Shown one piece after another: positions 24,301-36,364 of a DNA stretch of 64,000 nucleotides. The stretch covers positions 127,261 through 191,260 of the forward strand of contig NW_006763145.1 in assembly GCF_000264905.1 (NCBI RefSeq), read 5' to 3'. Made by a program: the position numbers and the translations under genes. The DNA is from Stereum hirsutum FP-91666 SS1. Its lineage: Eukaryota; Basidiomycota; Agaricomycetes; Russulales; Stereaceae. Below the pieces are notes generated by a model, which saw nothing but the letters and a program-made list of their open reading frames with translations, was not told the origin of the DNA and searched no databases. Position 1 is the stretch's first letter. Each line of letters starts with the position of its first letter.

Positions 24301-26030
24301 AAATTAAACCTAAGCCTTTCAACGACTCTACATACAAGCTACACCGCCTCCCAGACTACCCTCGCACAATTCGTCGCATTGGAACCTATGAACTATTTAG
24401 TGCACAACGGGTACGAGAGTTCTCTTTGTACTTTCGGCTTTCTACTTCTGCTCCTTGAGACCCAAACCTTATGTGTTGTCCCTTGATTTCCCGGCCACAA
24501 TAGTTCGAAGCCGCACACCGAGAACCTAAGGACTCTTACCGAAGGGGCAGCAAGAACAACTTTGTCCCACAGCTAGCGCGCCGAGAGGCACGTGTCCGGT
24601 TTCTCAGACGGATGTTCGGACGACTTGTCGAAGTCTATCCACGCCTTGGGAAACTTGGACGCAAAGTTCAGAGGAATAAAGACGGGCGAAGGAATAACAA
24701 TCGACGCTCAGATGACAAGATCACAACCGATCCGCGTGCTCACCACTATATCGCCGACTCCGAACGCGACCACTTCAACCTCAAGGTCTGGCTTCGGGAT
24801 CATCACAATGATCCTGCTACCAAGGTATATTTATCTCACAGTTGCTTGGCTTCCTTTGTGTCTCAACTTATGCTTCTCAATCAGGACTTCTCTCCCAAAC
24901 TACGCCAGCATTGCTTAGCTCGCCTGCAAGGTGTTGAGTCAGGCCACATTTTTTCGGATTCAGAACTGACTACGCTCGAGATCCGAGACAATGAAATATA
25001 TCGTCACCATCGCATTCGAGTCAACTACACAACCTACGATATTCGAAGAGCCCAAGACTCTATTAATCCTCGCACCCGTCGTGATCTCATGGTCCTCTCA
25101 GACAGCATTACAGACGACGATGCCCATCCGTACTGGTATGCAAGGGCCATCACTGTGTTCCACGCCTACGTTCGACAGCGTAACGCACCTGGTGACGCTG
25201 GAAAGTTCACCCGCATGGACTTCGTTTGGGTGCGGTGGTACAGCGAGCCCCTCAGCCGTTGTGGTTGGGCAGCTAAGCGGCTACCTCGTGTTAGCTTTCT
25301 TGCGCAGAACGACCCCAACGCATTCGGATTCATTAACCCGGCTGATATCATCCGGGGTGCTCACCTGATTCCTGCGTTTACTTACGGGGGTGTCGGGGAG
25401 GACCTTTTGACCAGCCCGTCGCTTGCGAGGTTCCATGGCGGAGACTCTGAGGACGAGTGCGATGACTGGAACTCTATGTATGTTAATATGTGAGTATCTT
25501 AAGGCTTCAAGTTTTCTGTCGGATAATTACTTACATCGAATAGTTTTGTTGACAGGGACATGGTTATGAGGTACCGTGGAGGTGGTGTCGGGCATCGCAG
25601 TACCCGTGCGTGTGATGTGGTCCTCCGGCAGGATACCGTACAAGTTGACCTGGAGTCAGAAGACGAAAGTTTGTTACAAGACCGAGAAGTAGCGGACGGA
25701 GCAGGCGACGAAGAGAGCGACGATAGCGGACGTAACTTAGAGGGGGACGACGATGATGATGAGGCGATCGAAGGCGATCCTGAGAATGAGCGCAGTGTGG
25801 CTGAGGGCGGCACAGTGACGGGTGGCGCAGAGGGCGCGGAAGGAGACGATGATGAGCGCGGTATTGACGAAGAAGTGGGTGGAGCTGGGGATAGTGATCA
25901 AGAGGAGCCGCTGGAGAGAGTATACGAGGCGAACATCTATGAGGGACCGGATAGGGAGGACTCGGAGGGGAACGGCTCAGCAGATGAGGATGAGGATGTA
26001 TGGGATAGAGCTGGATTTAGCGCACCTTAG
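21336..26030 (+). mobile_element. Plavaka-type (CACTA-like) transposase, apparently intact
   Basis: Ten exons join in phase (21336-21560, 21737-22852, 22915-23141, 23214-23460, 23531-23697, 23790-23895, 23976-24410, 24504-24824, 24885-25489, 25544-26030) to give about 1,311 residues with no internal stop. The N-terminus is a C2H2 finger, LSCPGCNSKNSF ... H-x4-C, as in Plavaka transposases. Then follow a Pro-rich stretch, FPNLGTALTTYWQQTGSSTK, the catalytic-region landmarks THLAQFGDASLWPFYMMI and HHLAYVPSLPDDF, IKNLGRCPCPSCFVEK, and VPTRNAFSKLALVNEFNIF with DLLHEFEAGVW. The end has FVDRDMVMRYRGGGVGH and a long Asp/Glu-rich tail. Plavaka elements are cut-and-paste DNA transposons abundant in Agaricomycetes. 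Terminal repeats were not found, so mobility is unproven. Confidence 0.88.
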
Positions 26031-26146
26031 GCCATATGCGACCCTGTACTCATATACATGTGCATACATACATGTCCCATTGCTTGAATGAACTTGCACG
26101 ACGACGACGGGACTTGAGAGAACATATACGAGCAGTCGCGCCCGTT
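26031..26146. other. 116-bp gap between convergent Plavaka and hAT coding ends
   Basis: The stop of the Plavaka transposase (+) and the stop of the hAT transposase (-) are only about 116 bp apart. The gap holds short tacatg-type repeats (catatacatgtgcatacatacatg). One element may have inserted into the 3' end of the other here. Confidence 0.6.
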
Positions 26147-29100
26147 TCACGCCACCTGGAAGAGCTGGCACGTCCGGCAGTCCGGCTGTACGAACTCAGA
26201 CGTCCCGGCCGGAGCTACCCGGGTTCTGCGTTTCTCGCGATGATCTTCAGCCGGAAATTCTCCACCATAGAATGCATTAAGCTCGTCCGCCATCCTCTCC
26301 AGAAAGGTCATTCCCGAGCGCCGAGTTGACCGAGAGGGTAGCGCAATCGAGGGCTGAGAAGAAGACGAGTGAATCGAGCGCGCAAACAGTCCTCGAGGCT
26401 TGGATTCTGATGGCTCAGGGGCCGGTGGCGGTGGCTCAGGCCCAAAAAAGATGGGGATCTTCTTGTCGTATACCCTATAGATGTACTCAAGGAGGGTCCG
26501 GGATAACGCCGCAAGTGGTGGATTATTCCCGCGAGAAGGATCTTCGAAGTAAGCACCTCGGATACCTGGGTGTAAGACTGCGAGAAACCCGTCGCAGGGA
26601 CGGGCACAAGGAGAAATCAGTCACGTCAAGCCGACCCCCCATTCGAATACACCTGAGCACAGATATAGATATACTCACCTGCACCCAGAAGAGGGTAATG
26701 ACTTCTTGTCAGTGCTTTGGCCTTGTATATTTTCAACTTTGCCAGAGCAGCTTCGAGTGCGGGGCCCAGTTTGTATCTGTCCGTGAGGCCGCTTTGCCGG
26801 ATTGCGGAGAGGTGTGTCTCCAGGGACTTCTCGACTGTATCGTACAAAGGAATGACGAGAGGAAGGGTGGGTATTCCGGCTTGTGAGAGGTCGAGGGTGG
26901 CTTCATAGAAAGGCTAGGTGGACATTGTGCTGTGTATAAGTTTGGCAGCTTCATAGAGTCTGCTCAACGGAACAGGGTAGGATACATGAAGTTTGACGTT
27001 GCAACTTGCCTGGAGAATCTCACACACTTTACGCAACATATCCCAATCGTCGAGAGTAAGCTCCAGCTGTTTCTTCCTTGCAATCGCCACTGTGGCCTTC
27101 TTCCCCGATAAATGTTTGTCCAACTCGTTCACCCACTGTGTTATAGCCTGGAAGATACGGTGACACCAGAGGGTGCCAAAGTCAACAACGACAACAGAGA
27201 CGGGAACAACACAACAGCGCTTACTGGACTTAACCTTATCCCACGTTCGATCTCTGCATGCGTAGTATTCCAGCGCACTGGCATGCCCCGAATCAGTACA
27301 AGGTTCTTGCCATCCGACTCGCACACACGGCGTGTAAGAGCTCGGAATCGCTTGCGTCGGGGCTCGGAATGTAAAATATCGACAACAACACTATGGAGCT
27401 GGTAAAGGATAGGGTGTACTGTTATTCGACTGCACAGAACAGTTCTCGAAAAGAGGAAGCATACCTTTTGCAATGGGTTCAACGGCTCGTCAGACTTCTT
27501 CGCCTTCTTCTTCGCCTTCTTCTGATCGACCTTCAACGACTTTGCCGCGGTGCCATCGGAGCTTTGTGGCGCACAGGATGCAGCGACATTAGAGATGAGA
27601 GCGTCCATGGGATTCGATTCCGGCCCGCCGTTTCCTTCCTCACCATCAGATGACGATTCTGAACCGTCAGTATCAGCATCGCCAACACTTTCCTGCATCA
27701 TTTCTCCTTGAAGGCTTTCCTCTTGAAGATCTGTACTGTGCTTCGCCGTCTCCTCGATCACATCCGCATCCTTCGAGGGATCATACACCAGTGGAAAATC
27801 TCGGGCTTCTTCAAATGTGTCTTCAGTTTCCGGATCCGGCGCAAATCCAAGCGAATGAAGAAATGCTCTAAGAGTAACGCATGACAATCAACGTCCGACA
27901 TTGTACGCCCAACTCTAAATGGACGGCATGAAAGACATATAAAAGTGCGTACTGAACTGAAAGGTTGAGGGCATGTGCCGCACATCCAATCTGCATATTC
28001 TCCGCATTCAATCTGCGGCCGTGCACCTTGGTTATACGTCGGCATATATCGCGGTTCATTACACCGTTGCTCGCGGCGTTGTCGCTCGTGGTTGCAACTA
28101 ATAATGTTTCATCAGAATCAATTCAAGTGGGTATCAAAGGTAGATTGAAAGTCGTACTGAGCTTATCGGAGATTCCGCGAGCTTCCAAGGCCTTGAACAC
28201 CGCTTTACCATACGACGTGCCAGAGTGGTCACCATTAAGTGCGAGCAGATCGAGTACATGCTCGTGCCACACCCATTCATCGTCAATCCAGCAACCAATC
28301 ACGCCCGCAAAAGCGTAAACCGAGTTCTTCGCAACCCACCCGTCCACGATGATCGCAATCAGACTATTCAGCGCCTAGAATAGATACGGACCGCTGTAAG
28401 TTTGATGTGGCGTGGGTGCCACGAAAGAATGTACCATCGCAATCGAGGTAAGACGTACCTTGATGTCACCATCAACATATCTCAGTAAAGCATCGACAAG
28501 AATATCCAGATCGCGTCGAACCATTTTCCCGGATGGTACAGTGATGCCCGGTGGCAGGATGTATTCGAACATGGTCCTCATACCTTCATTTTCGCCAAAC
28601 GAAAATGGTAGATCGTCCTCCATCACACCCTTCACGAATACCTCACGAAATCCGCGCTGGGTAACCGGACTTAAGAGCGCGGGTTGCGCCCTGCTCGCCA
28701 CAACCTCCATATGATCTCTCGCAGTCGGAACCGTGCAACCCCTCTCTTTCCAGGCTTCAAATGTCTCGCTGGCAGGTCGCTTCTCGCAAGTCTTCATGTG
28801 TGAGATGAAGTTGCTCTTGTTGGTGACCTTATTCACCTCAAGAGCTCGATTGGTGCAACCTGGAGTACGTGGAGTAGTGCGAAAGGTACTGGACAGAGAC
28901 ATACGTTTCAGACGGTGCAATCCGAGTAAGATGAAGTCAAAGATAATACAAACACTTACCCGCAAAAGCAACAAGTCCACCACCATACATCTTTACCGTC
29001 ATCCGTCCGGACAGCTTCAGGTTTGAAGAACGACAACGCCCACTGGAAACGTGAGTGTGCTCGGCCCCGAATAACCTTCTGCACCTTCGCTACTTCACCT

Positions 29101-30347
29101 CCGTCTTCTTCATCACTGGACGGTGCCGTCTGACCGGCGGGAACTGATCCCTAGATGCGGTGAATATCAGATGCGAAGCCTTGAAGCAGAGCATAAGCCA
29201 TTGAATACAGGGGAGGGCCTACCTTCGCGGTTCGTCGCTTCTTTCGTGCTCGTGCCTTATCCGGGATGTGAACATCAGCAAACTGCGAGTCGGCCGGCTT
29301 TTGAAAGATTCGGATCTCAACGTTAGCGTGAAGTATTGAACTGAGTCACAAAAAGGGTAACCTTAGCAGATTCGAGTGCTTGCTCTTGGGATTCTTCTTT
29401 ATCATCATCGTCGTCGTCTTCGTCCGCCTCCTCGCCTGAGTCTACATCCATCGCATCATCGTCTGAGGCATGCGCCACATAGTCAGTGTCGTCCTCCGAG
29501 CTTTCTGCTTTGTCTGCCGCAGAAATCAAGGTTAATATTAGACAAAATATGTATTTGATCGGAGGCATACCTGCTGCTTTACGCTTCTGGCTCTGGTCAT
29601 GTCGCGACCGATATTTCTTGCCTGTCAGAGCAGCGGGTTTAGATCTCGTTGACTTAGGCTTGCGAGATACATTTGCCGGATTGATTACTGGCTGATCTAA
29701 ATGATTGATGTGTTTTAGATGTAGTCTAGCACACTTATGTGACAAAAAAGGTAGTGCATACCACTGTTACCTGGCTTCAGCTTCCTCGGACGTCCTCGCG
29801 GTCGTTTGCGAATCGGAATATCCAGTGGAGATTGCTCGGAAGGTACTGAACTCTTCGTGTTAGCTTCTTCAGTTGCAACAACTGATTCAGCAGCGGCAAC
29901 AGAGTCGGGAGCCCTAGAAACACCATCAATATATATATAATAAGATGCGTGAGTATCAAGATGATGGGGTGGAATAAGAGTGATGCATTCAGCTTACACT
30001 CGTCGTATCAGCTCCAAAAGATCGACTCCCCGAAGAAGAACCATGGATAAGTCCCCGTCAATGCCATTCTCCTTGGAACACGCTCTAATGAACTCGACAG
30101 CAAGTGAGATTCCATGAGGTCCACGACAAACAAGCCCGAGCTTCTGAGCCTCTGGTACTTGGAAGACTCTTTCCCATGGCTCATTGAAGGCCTTGTATGG
30201 TCCTTCATGAGCATCATTGACCTTATATTCCGAAAGATATACTCGAAGGGGCCCGTCAATGCTACCTTCGAGCAGGGAGTCGGGCAGACCAGAGACAGCA
30301 GTAGTGAGGACCCGTAACAAACGGGTAAGCTGTGCTCTATCACCCAT
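26147..30347 (-). mobile_element. hAT-family transposase lacking the C-terminal dimerisation domain
   Basis: About twelve exons read on the minus strand from MGDRAQLTRLLRVLTTAVSG to a stop at 26147-26149. In order: an N-terminal helical region of about 110 residues; an AT-hook (KRPRGRPRK); Lys- and Asp/Glu-rich stretches; a BED-like finger split by an intron (FQWALSFFKPEAV, W-W-W-T-C-C-F-C, NKSNFISHMKTC); then the RNase-H-like core. Core landmarks are AIIVDGWVAKNS, VATTSDNAASNGVMN with the catalytic Asp, and IGCAAHALNLS (C-x2-H); after an acidic insert come MPVRWNTTHAEIERG and YKLGPALEAALAKLKIYKA. After YPLLGA the chain continues into FEDPSRGNNPPLAALSR and DELNAFYGGEFPAEDH, then stops. The A-V-E-R-L-F-S dimerisation block that should follow is missing, so the element is probably inactive. 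Confidence 0.82.
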
Positions 30348-31022
30348 AGATAGAAAACGCGCTGATGCGCAAAGGGAAATGTTTCGGCATTCATAAAGTA
30401 GATGCATTTATATGTGACGAGGTCTGCCATACACTTGTTTGAGACCTAGGTTGTTTATAGAGCATAAAGAATCGAGAGCTGTCGGCAAAGCGGTCTGTAC
30501 CATACTAGAGCGATCTAGAGAGCCACTGGTTACGATGCTAAGAGAGCTCGAGGCTACTAATATTTCACCTATTAAGTAAAAGGTGAGTTCACCGTAAGTC
30601 GTTTCGCGAATAATTCCGAGAGGCGGCGAGGGCCACGAGGTTAGCGCTCGAGACGTAGTGAGCGAGAGCGCGTTTCATGGAGTACAGTGAGCGCCAAGTT
30701 CAACATGGCGCAGATAGTCACGCCATTGCACCAGAGGCCACGACAGTTGAGTTTTGAGCGCTGGGCGTAGAGTCGATGGAACAGCGAGGAAGAGCGTTCT
30801 GAGCGGGGCTCATTCGGATTGGGGACACCGCCTTGTCCACGTGGCGCACCGGCGGGTCAAAGCTTACGGATCATTTTGTTACGCTAGAAAGGCCTACAAA
30901 CGGTTACGCGTCTAGACCGTACTCGTTACTAGTCATTTCCACCACGAGTTTGCAAGCCCCTCGGCGAAATCGTAAGTAATCGTAGCACACTCCCAAGAAA
31001 TGGAAACTAATTTTTCGAAATC
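30348..31022. other. 5' subterminal region of the hAT element
   Basis: This stretch lies between the hAT start codon and its terminal repeat at 31023-31040, so it should be the element's own 5' non-coding region. No other gene was seen. Confidence 0.5.
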
Positions 31023-31040
31023 GTAATTTTGTCAAGCCCT
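31023..31040 (+). repeat. Terminal repeat of the hAT element, 5' end
   Basis: gtaattttgtcaagccct is identical to 16803-16820. It lies upstream of the minus-strand hAT transposase, so it fits as that element's 5' terminal repeat. The opposite terminal repeat is not visible near 26 kb. Confidence 0.65.
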
Positions 31041-31196
31041 AATCAGAACCCTTCTTCCATAGGGCTAATCTCCCGCTCTTCGGCTACATCACGATAACTT
31101 CTTTCGCGTGCAATCTGTTCGTTTGCCGCAGTTGGCTCGATGCCGTGTCGAAAGACCCGGGCTTCGATCCCGTATCCAGATCTATGGCCACCGATG

Positions 31197-31624
31197 TAAG
31201 GCAGAGGCCATCAGCGACCGACGAACATCACATGTTGTGGCGCAAACCGTTTATTCAAGAATAGCGCGTACAAAAAGATCTTTGTCAAAAATTCAATTGC
31301 GCAGGTCGACGCGAACGTATGTGTTTACCATTCCTGTGCAATCCGTTTTGTAAACGAGTCGGTTTTGCGAGGGCCATTCAACTTACAACGCTCAGAAGAT
31401 CCGGGCCGCGACGCCACAGCTGTTCTTGCCATTCTGCAGTGAATGCCCCTCACAGTTTTGCATTTTCTCTGAATATGACTACACAATTCAACGAGTAACG
31501 ATCACCTCTAAAGGACTGCGCAACCGAATTTTTGCAAAAGTCTTTTCAGCATTTGCTATTTGCAGAGGACTGTCGAAACGCCACTGAGCGTGACGTTTGT
31601 CGGTCGCTGATGGCCTCTGCCTTA
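31197..31624. repeat. Foldback element with 35-bp arms
   Basis: The outer arms 31197-31231 and 31590-31624 are inverted repeats with two mismatches (core aaggcagaggccatcagcga). A second inner pair, about 31272-31304 and 31518-31548, is also inverted with a few mismatches (aaaattc-attgcgcag). The nested arms suggest a decayed foldback or MITE-like element. No coding potential was seen inside. Confidence 0.75.
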
Positions 31625-33705
31625 ACTGAACTGGTGGTCTAGGATGGTCAATTGAATGTTTTGGTGGCTGGACTAGAACTTAGCTGGTACTTTGATCGTC
31701 TATTCTGCCACCGCGGTTGCCCTCCGAGCGGTTCGAATGGTCGAACACGACACAAATCGTCTGGGTTGGCAGAAGTCTGCTCTACGACTACGTAGTGGCC
31801 TGATTCAGGTCATGATGACCGCTATAAACACGCTTTAATACTCCACATAAGTGTTACGGCTTCTTGTACTAACATTATCTGGATAACAAGATGGTAACAT
31901 TTGTGTTAGGCCGCGGATTTACGGTCCGTTCTTTTCCCAACTTACCGTTTGCGTCCATGGCGGTTAATGATCTCCTTCATGCGCATGCGCTACATGATGG
32001 CATGAGCAGGGAGTACTATCCTATCCATGGTTCTGTTTTTCACCGTTAGTCTTCACTCGCGATATGGCAGCTCAAGACGCAGATCACTGGCCTCTTCCTA
32101 TCGTGCCTTCATCTACCTTGGCGTAAAGATACGCATCATGACTCAGAAGGCGTTGTTCACTCTCTTATGCCTCCTGCCCCGTAGTTCCGGGATCGTGCCA
32201 TGCAAAGAACCTCAAGCGCACCCTTGACGTACTCCTCGGTTCTTGCTGGTGGGAGAACGCCTTTCGCAAGGGTATCGAGGCGATTAGAAGCACTCTTCCC
32301 GTTGATGCGGCCATGGACGGCTTGTGCGGCTCGCAAAGTCCTCTCTCCGCAGAGCGTGCCATGACAGTTGATCGCAAAGCGATAGTCAGGTTTTTCTTCA
32401 AATGTGTACATAAACAACTAAAATCTGATAGTCATACAACTTAGCGTCGGTGCACCCCTGGTTGGGCCCTGCCTGTCGGTACTCCCGACATCCTGTGCTT
32501 CATACTGGCGTGAAGGTAGGTAAGCATCCGCCGGTTTCACTAAAAAGCGTCTGTTTAGGCCGTACCTTTTGGAACGTCTGATCTTTTATGTTGGGGAAAC
32601 GGTATGTAGTCTCGCGGATCCAACGACTCCCCCACAGAGCCTCAGTCCTTATTCCTGCGGCCGAACTGACGGCGGTAGTGATAGCGGTTCCGAACCTGAC
32701 TGTGCGATGTATGTACGTATCCATCTGCCCATCTATCAACCCTTTCTGAGCCTTTCTCCCAAACGAATCAGGTCGGAACTCGGACATGGGGCGTGCCTCA
32801 GCGTACGTAGCCTCGAGGCATGCGATTCGAATCGTGGATATTCTATACATCCTGCACAAGTGGTTCTTGCTTCTGTGTTCTCGTGACGCTTTGAAAATCT
32901 ACCAAATTCGGAAGATGAATGGGCGCGAGGCACCCGAAGAGGCTCTCATCGAGGTCGTGTTCAGATCTCCTTCGAGTCCTCCCAGCTGACGGTTGCTTGC
33001 GCGTGATTACTTTTCTGCTGTTGAATGATGATGCGCTCTACGCATGGGCACACCTAGCGTTTCTCTGGCTCTGAATTTGCTTCATGATCGCCGCAAATTC
33101 TTAGTCATCCTTTTTGTGTCTCTAGGCAGGCCTTCGGTAACGCGTTTACCTCCCACTCAGCGCCCATGTTATACCATGTTATACCAAGTATATCAAAGGC
33201 ACGGCCAGCTAGAACACATGTCACAAGGCCAAGGCCCTAAACCACTAACTCACTTTCGAACTTAAAAGGTCAGCAACATTCGTCGGTCATGGCGCAGCTT
33301 TGCTCCATAAAGTGATGTGTACATACGTACCACCATTTACAGATAAGTCGACACTAATGCGCCTCACTCCATGACTGATATAACGTGTTGTATACGTGAG
33401 GGTTGTCTCGTTACAGCCCAGAAGCTGCTGCATTCCCACCACGTTTCGACTTCACTGATCTAAGAGTGTTTTTTCCCACTCAAGTCAGTGCTCATCGGTG
33501 CCCATGAGCGGATAGGAGCGGGTCCAACCTCCGAGACATGGTCGTCCGTATTTTAGCCAAATGGGACATCGTGTAGTGTTCCCATATGCAAATGCGGCCA
33601 CGACCTCGTCCTTCCTTCGATTTTCTCGGGGTGTAGGCGCTTCCATACGTCTTTAGATCACGATTGTGGACGGCACGGTTTCAGTCTTACGAGATCCCGA
33701 AATAC
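31625..33705. other. Gene-poor stretch
   Basis: About 2 kb without a convincing gene. Open frames such as 32500-32859 (-) and 32569-32886 (+) have no motif and overlap each other. A short direct repeat of atgttataccatgttatacca occurs near 33168. It may be old transposon debris. Confidence 0.4.
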
Positions 33706-33713
33706 TTTATAAA
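33706..33713 (+). promoter_or_regulatory. TATA box of the monooxygenase gene
   Basis: TTTATAAA lies about 110 bp before the start codon at 33822, followed by a pyrimidine-rich leader. Confidence 0.45.
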
Positions 33714-33821
33714 CCTTGTATGGAGGGTTTCTCTCCTCGTGCCCTCTGTACCTCTCGGCCCCACTGTGTATTTTTACCCCCCACCCCTTCTCTCCCACAT
33801 CCACTCAGTTCCTCATCATCC

Positions 33822-36364
33822 ATGGCTTCGTCCGCAAATGATTCAAAGGCTGCATCCAGCTCTGAGACGCAGCATGGTGTTGTCATCGTCGGTGCAGGGT
33901 ACGTCTATGATGCGTTGATATTGCATACAGCGATATTGATGCAGCCTTGTCGCAGCGTTGGAGGGCTTACCATGGCCATTGCGCTGAGGGAGAAGCTGGG
34001 CTACAATGACTTCGTAGTATGTTTTTCGTTTAAATTGACTTTCGCTATCAATCCTGACGCTAGAACCTATGCAGATTTTCGACAGAGAATCAGATGTGGG
34101 TGGTACATGGAGGGTGCGTCAAAGCGTTTCGAGATCTGGGATTGGGTCGGCACTGACGTGCTGCCTTCGATGATAGGTCAATACATATCCTGTGAGTAAA
34201 ATGTTTTGCCGTCGCCTGAGCTCACTGAACGTAGTATTTTGCAGGGTTGTGCCTCAGATATATGGGTACATTGGTATTCCATGTCGACCGACCTCAACCC
34301 GGATTGGAGCCACTCCTTCGCCACCCAACCAGAACTCGAAAAGTATCTCCTCAATGTAACCTCAAAGCACTCGCTCCGACCCCACTGCGTCTTCGATACC
34401 TCCGTCGTCGCGGCTGAATGGGATCCTTCCAGGAAGCACTATCTCATCGTGACCGAGGACGTTCGAACCCACAAGCGGAGGTACACTACGGCGAAGGTCT
34501 TGGTGTCTGCCATCGGGATCCTGTGCGAGAGGTTCGTGCCGAGGATTGAAGGGATCGACATGTTCACAGGAACGCTTTTCCACTCGGCAAAGTGGAACCA
34601 CGATGTCAGCCTGCAGGGAAAACGGGTGGCCGTTATAGGGAACGGATGTTCCGCGTGAGTGACCTCCCTACCCCCGCCGCCTTGCGTTTTACTAAACAAT
34701 TATCACCCTCACCTTCCATTCATGTTGTGGGTCCAGTGCGCAAATCATACCGGTGATCTCAGAAGACCCTTCCGTCCAAGTTGTCAATTTCTGTCGAACA
34801 CGCATGTGGTATCTCGCCCGCGTAAGTCGGAGTTCCCTATCCTTCGTGGCGTTCATGAGGACGCGGCACTGACCACCCGCATCGATGACAGCCCGGACAA
34901 GGAGCTTACTCTAACCTCTCCAAATGGCTGTTCTCAACTTTCCCAATTATCATGAAACTCCATAGGTTCTGGGTCTATTTAAGCGTATGTTCTTTCGAAA
35001 TATGGCGACTGAAAGAGCCTAACTATCATTACAGTATGACATCCAGGCGGTAATCACGCGTCAATCTCTCGTCAGCAGATACCTCGCCTGGGTCCGTCTT
35101 CTATCTTCTGTACTGCTGCCTTCACAACTTGCTTTCTCATTCTGTATTTTCCAGGTAATGACGCGCCATGTACGGGCCACAGTGCCACCTGTGTATCACG
35201 ACAATCTCATTCCAGACTACGGCATGTTTATCCCTCTTCGATTTCCAAACTCGTATTGACAAAAATGCAGTTCCCGGCTGTAAACGCTTGGTTCTCGACG
35301 CTGGATATCTCTCGTCACTCCGCCGACCCAACAACTCCATGAACTGGGACGGTATCGAGAGGATCACCGAGCAAGGCATTGTTACAAAGAAAGGTACGTT
35401 TGATAGCTGCGTGTTTGCAACCACACTATGAACCACAACATCCAGGGGAGCATATGCCTTTTGATGTTATCGTCTTAGCCACTGGCTTCATCACGGTGAA
35501 TCCCTTCGTGTTCGTCTTTGGTCTATCCGTCAATGTTCTGACCTCTGTCGCAGGATAAATACGCGCTTCCCGTACGAGGACGTACTCGCCAAACAGTCGA
35601 CGAGTACTACGGTTCGAAAGGTGGTCCGACAGCCTATATGGGCACCGCCGTCCCCGGTTTCCCCAATCTCGTTCTTTTGTCTGGTCAGCCATTCGCTCAA
35701 GAATTCGTTGTGGGCGTACTAATCTCTTATCTCCATAGGACCCAACACGACGACCGGCCACAACTCCGTCATATTCTCCGAAGAGATTCAGGTATGCCAT
35801 GTTATTCTTCTTAACAAGACGCAGTAACGAGACCATACATTGATACAGGTCAAATACGCTCTCCAACTCCTGAAACCCATACTCTCCGGCTCCCTTTCTT
35901 CCTTCGAAGTCACCGCCGACGCCACAGACTCCTACAATGATCTCCTCCAATCAAGTCTCGAAGGTTCTGTGTGGACGCAATGCGACTCATGGTACCGCGC
36001 CGGGACGGAAGGCAAGATTTTCAGTACTTTCCCGGGACCTCTCGCGAAGTATTGGTGGTGGCTCAGGCGGCCCAGGTGGAATGACTACGTCTTCGAAGGG
36101 AAGGACAAGACGAGTTGGTTGAGGCGGAAGAGGATTGGGGAGGCGGTGAGGACGGTTGTGAAGGCGGGAACTGTGGCGGGATCGGCGTGGGTGGCGCTGA
36201 AGATGATACGGCAGACGGAAGTTGGAAGTCAGCTGGCGAGCTTGTCGATGGTGAGTTTATGGCCTATCGACTCCTAATGGTTCCTGATCGATTACGTTCA
36301 GACGCACCTACATACGCTCGTTGATGCAGCTATAATAGAGGGTGGTCGCTTGTTTTCCTTGTAA
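33822..36364 (+). CDS. Flavin-dependent monooxygenase (Baeyer-Villiger type)
   Basis: About fourteen exons. The FAD-binding Rossmann motif is split by an intron and reads [18 protein letters not shown]. Then [20 protein letters not shown] gives the G-G-T-W and the Y-P-G-C block typical of flavin-binding monooxygenases. Next come [18 protein letters not shown], the ATG-like LVSAIG and [17 protein letters not shown], a second (NADPH) Rossmann motif. Later exons give [25 protein letters not shown] (the family D-x-x-x-x-A-T-G-F) and [15 protein letters not shown]. The C-terminus contains a basic Trp-rich stretch, and the last exon ends at the TAA at 36362-36364. Members insert oxygen into ketones or hydroxylate lipophilic compounds using FAD and NADPH. 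The substrate is unknown. No adjacent biosynthetic genes point to a cluster. The exact exon near 35040-35110 is uncertain. Confidence 0.85.

Noticed and set aside
16435..31040. One hAT element split by a 10-kb inversion (3' end at 16.4-16.8 kb, 5' part at 26.1-31.0 kb)
   Set aside because: The missing domain and the shared terminal repeat fit the idea, but the sequences just outside the two terminal repeats (atgtggga at 16821 and aatcagaa at 31041) do not give matching 8-bp target duplications in the orientation an inversion requires. Two separate copies explain the data better.
31115..31185. tRNA gene or tRNA-derived SINE (gggcttcgatcccg resembles a T-arm)
   Set aside because: Too few bases lie between the possible D-arm and T-arm for an anticodon arm, and no acceptor stem can be paired.
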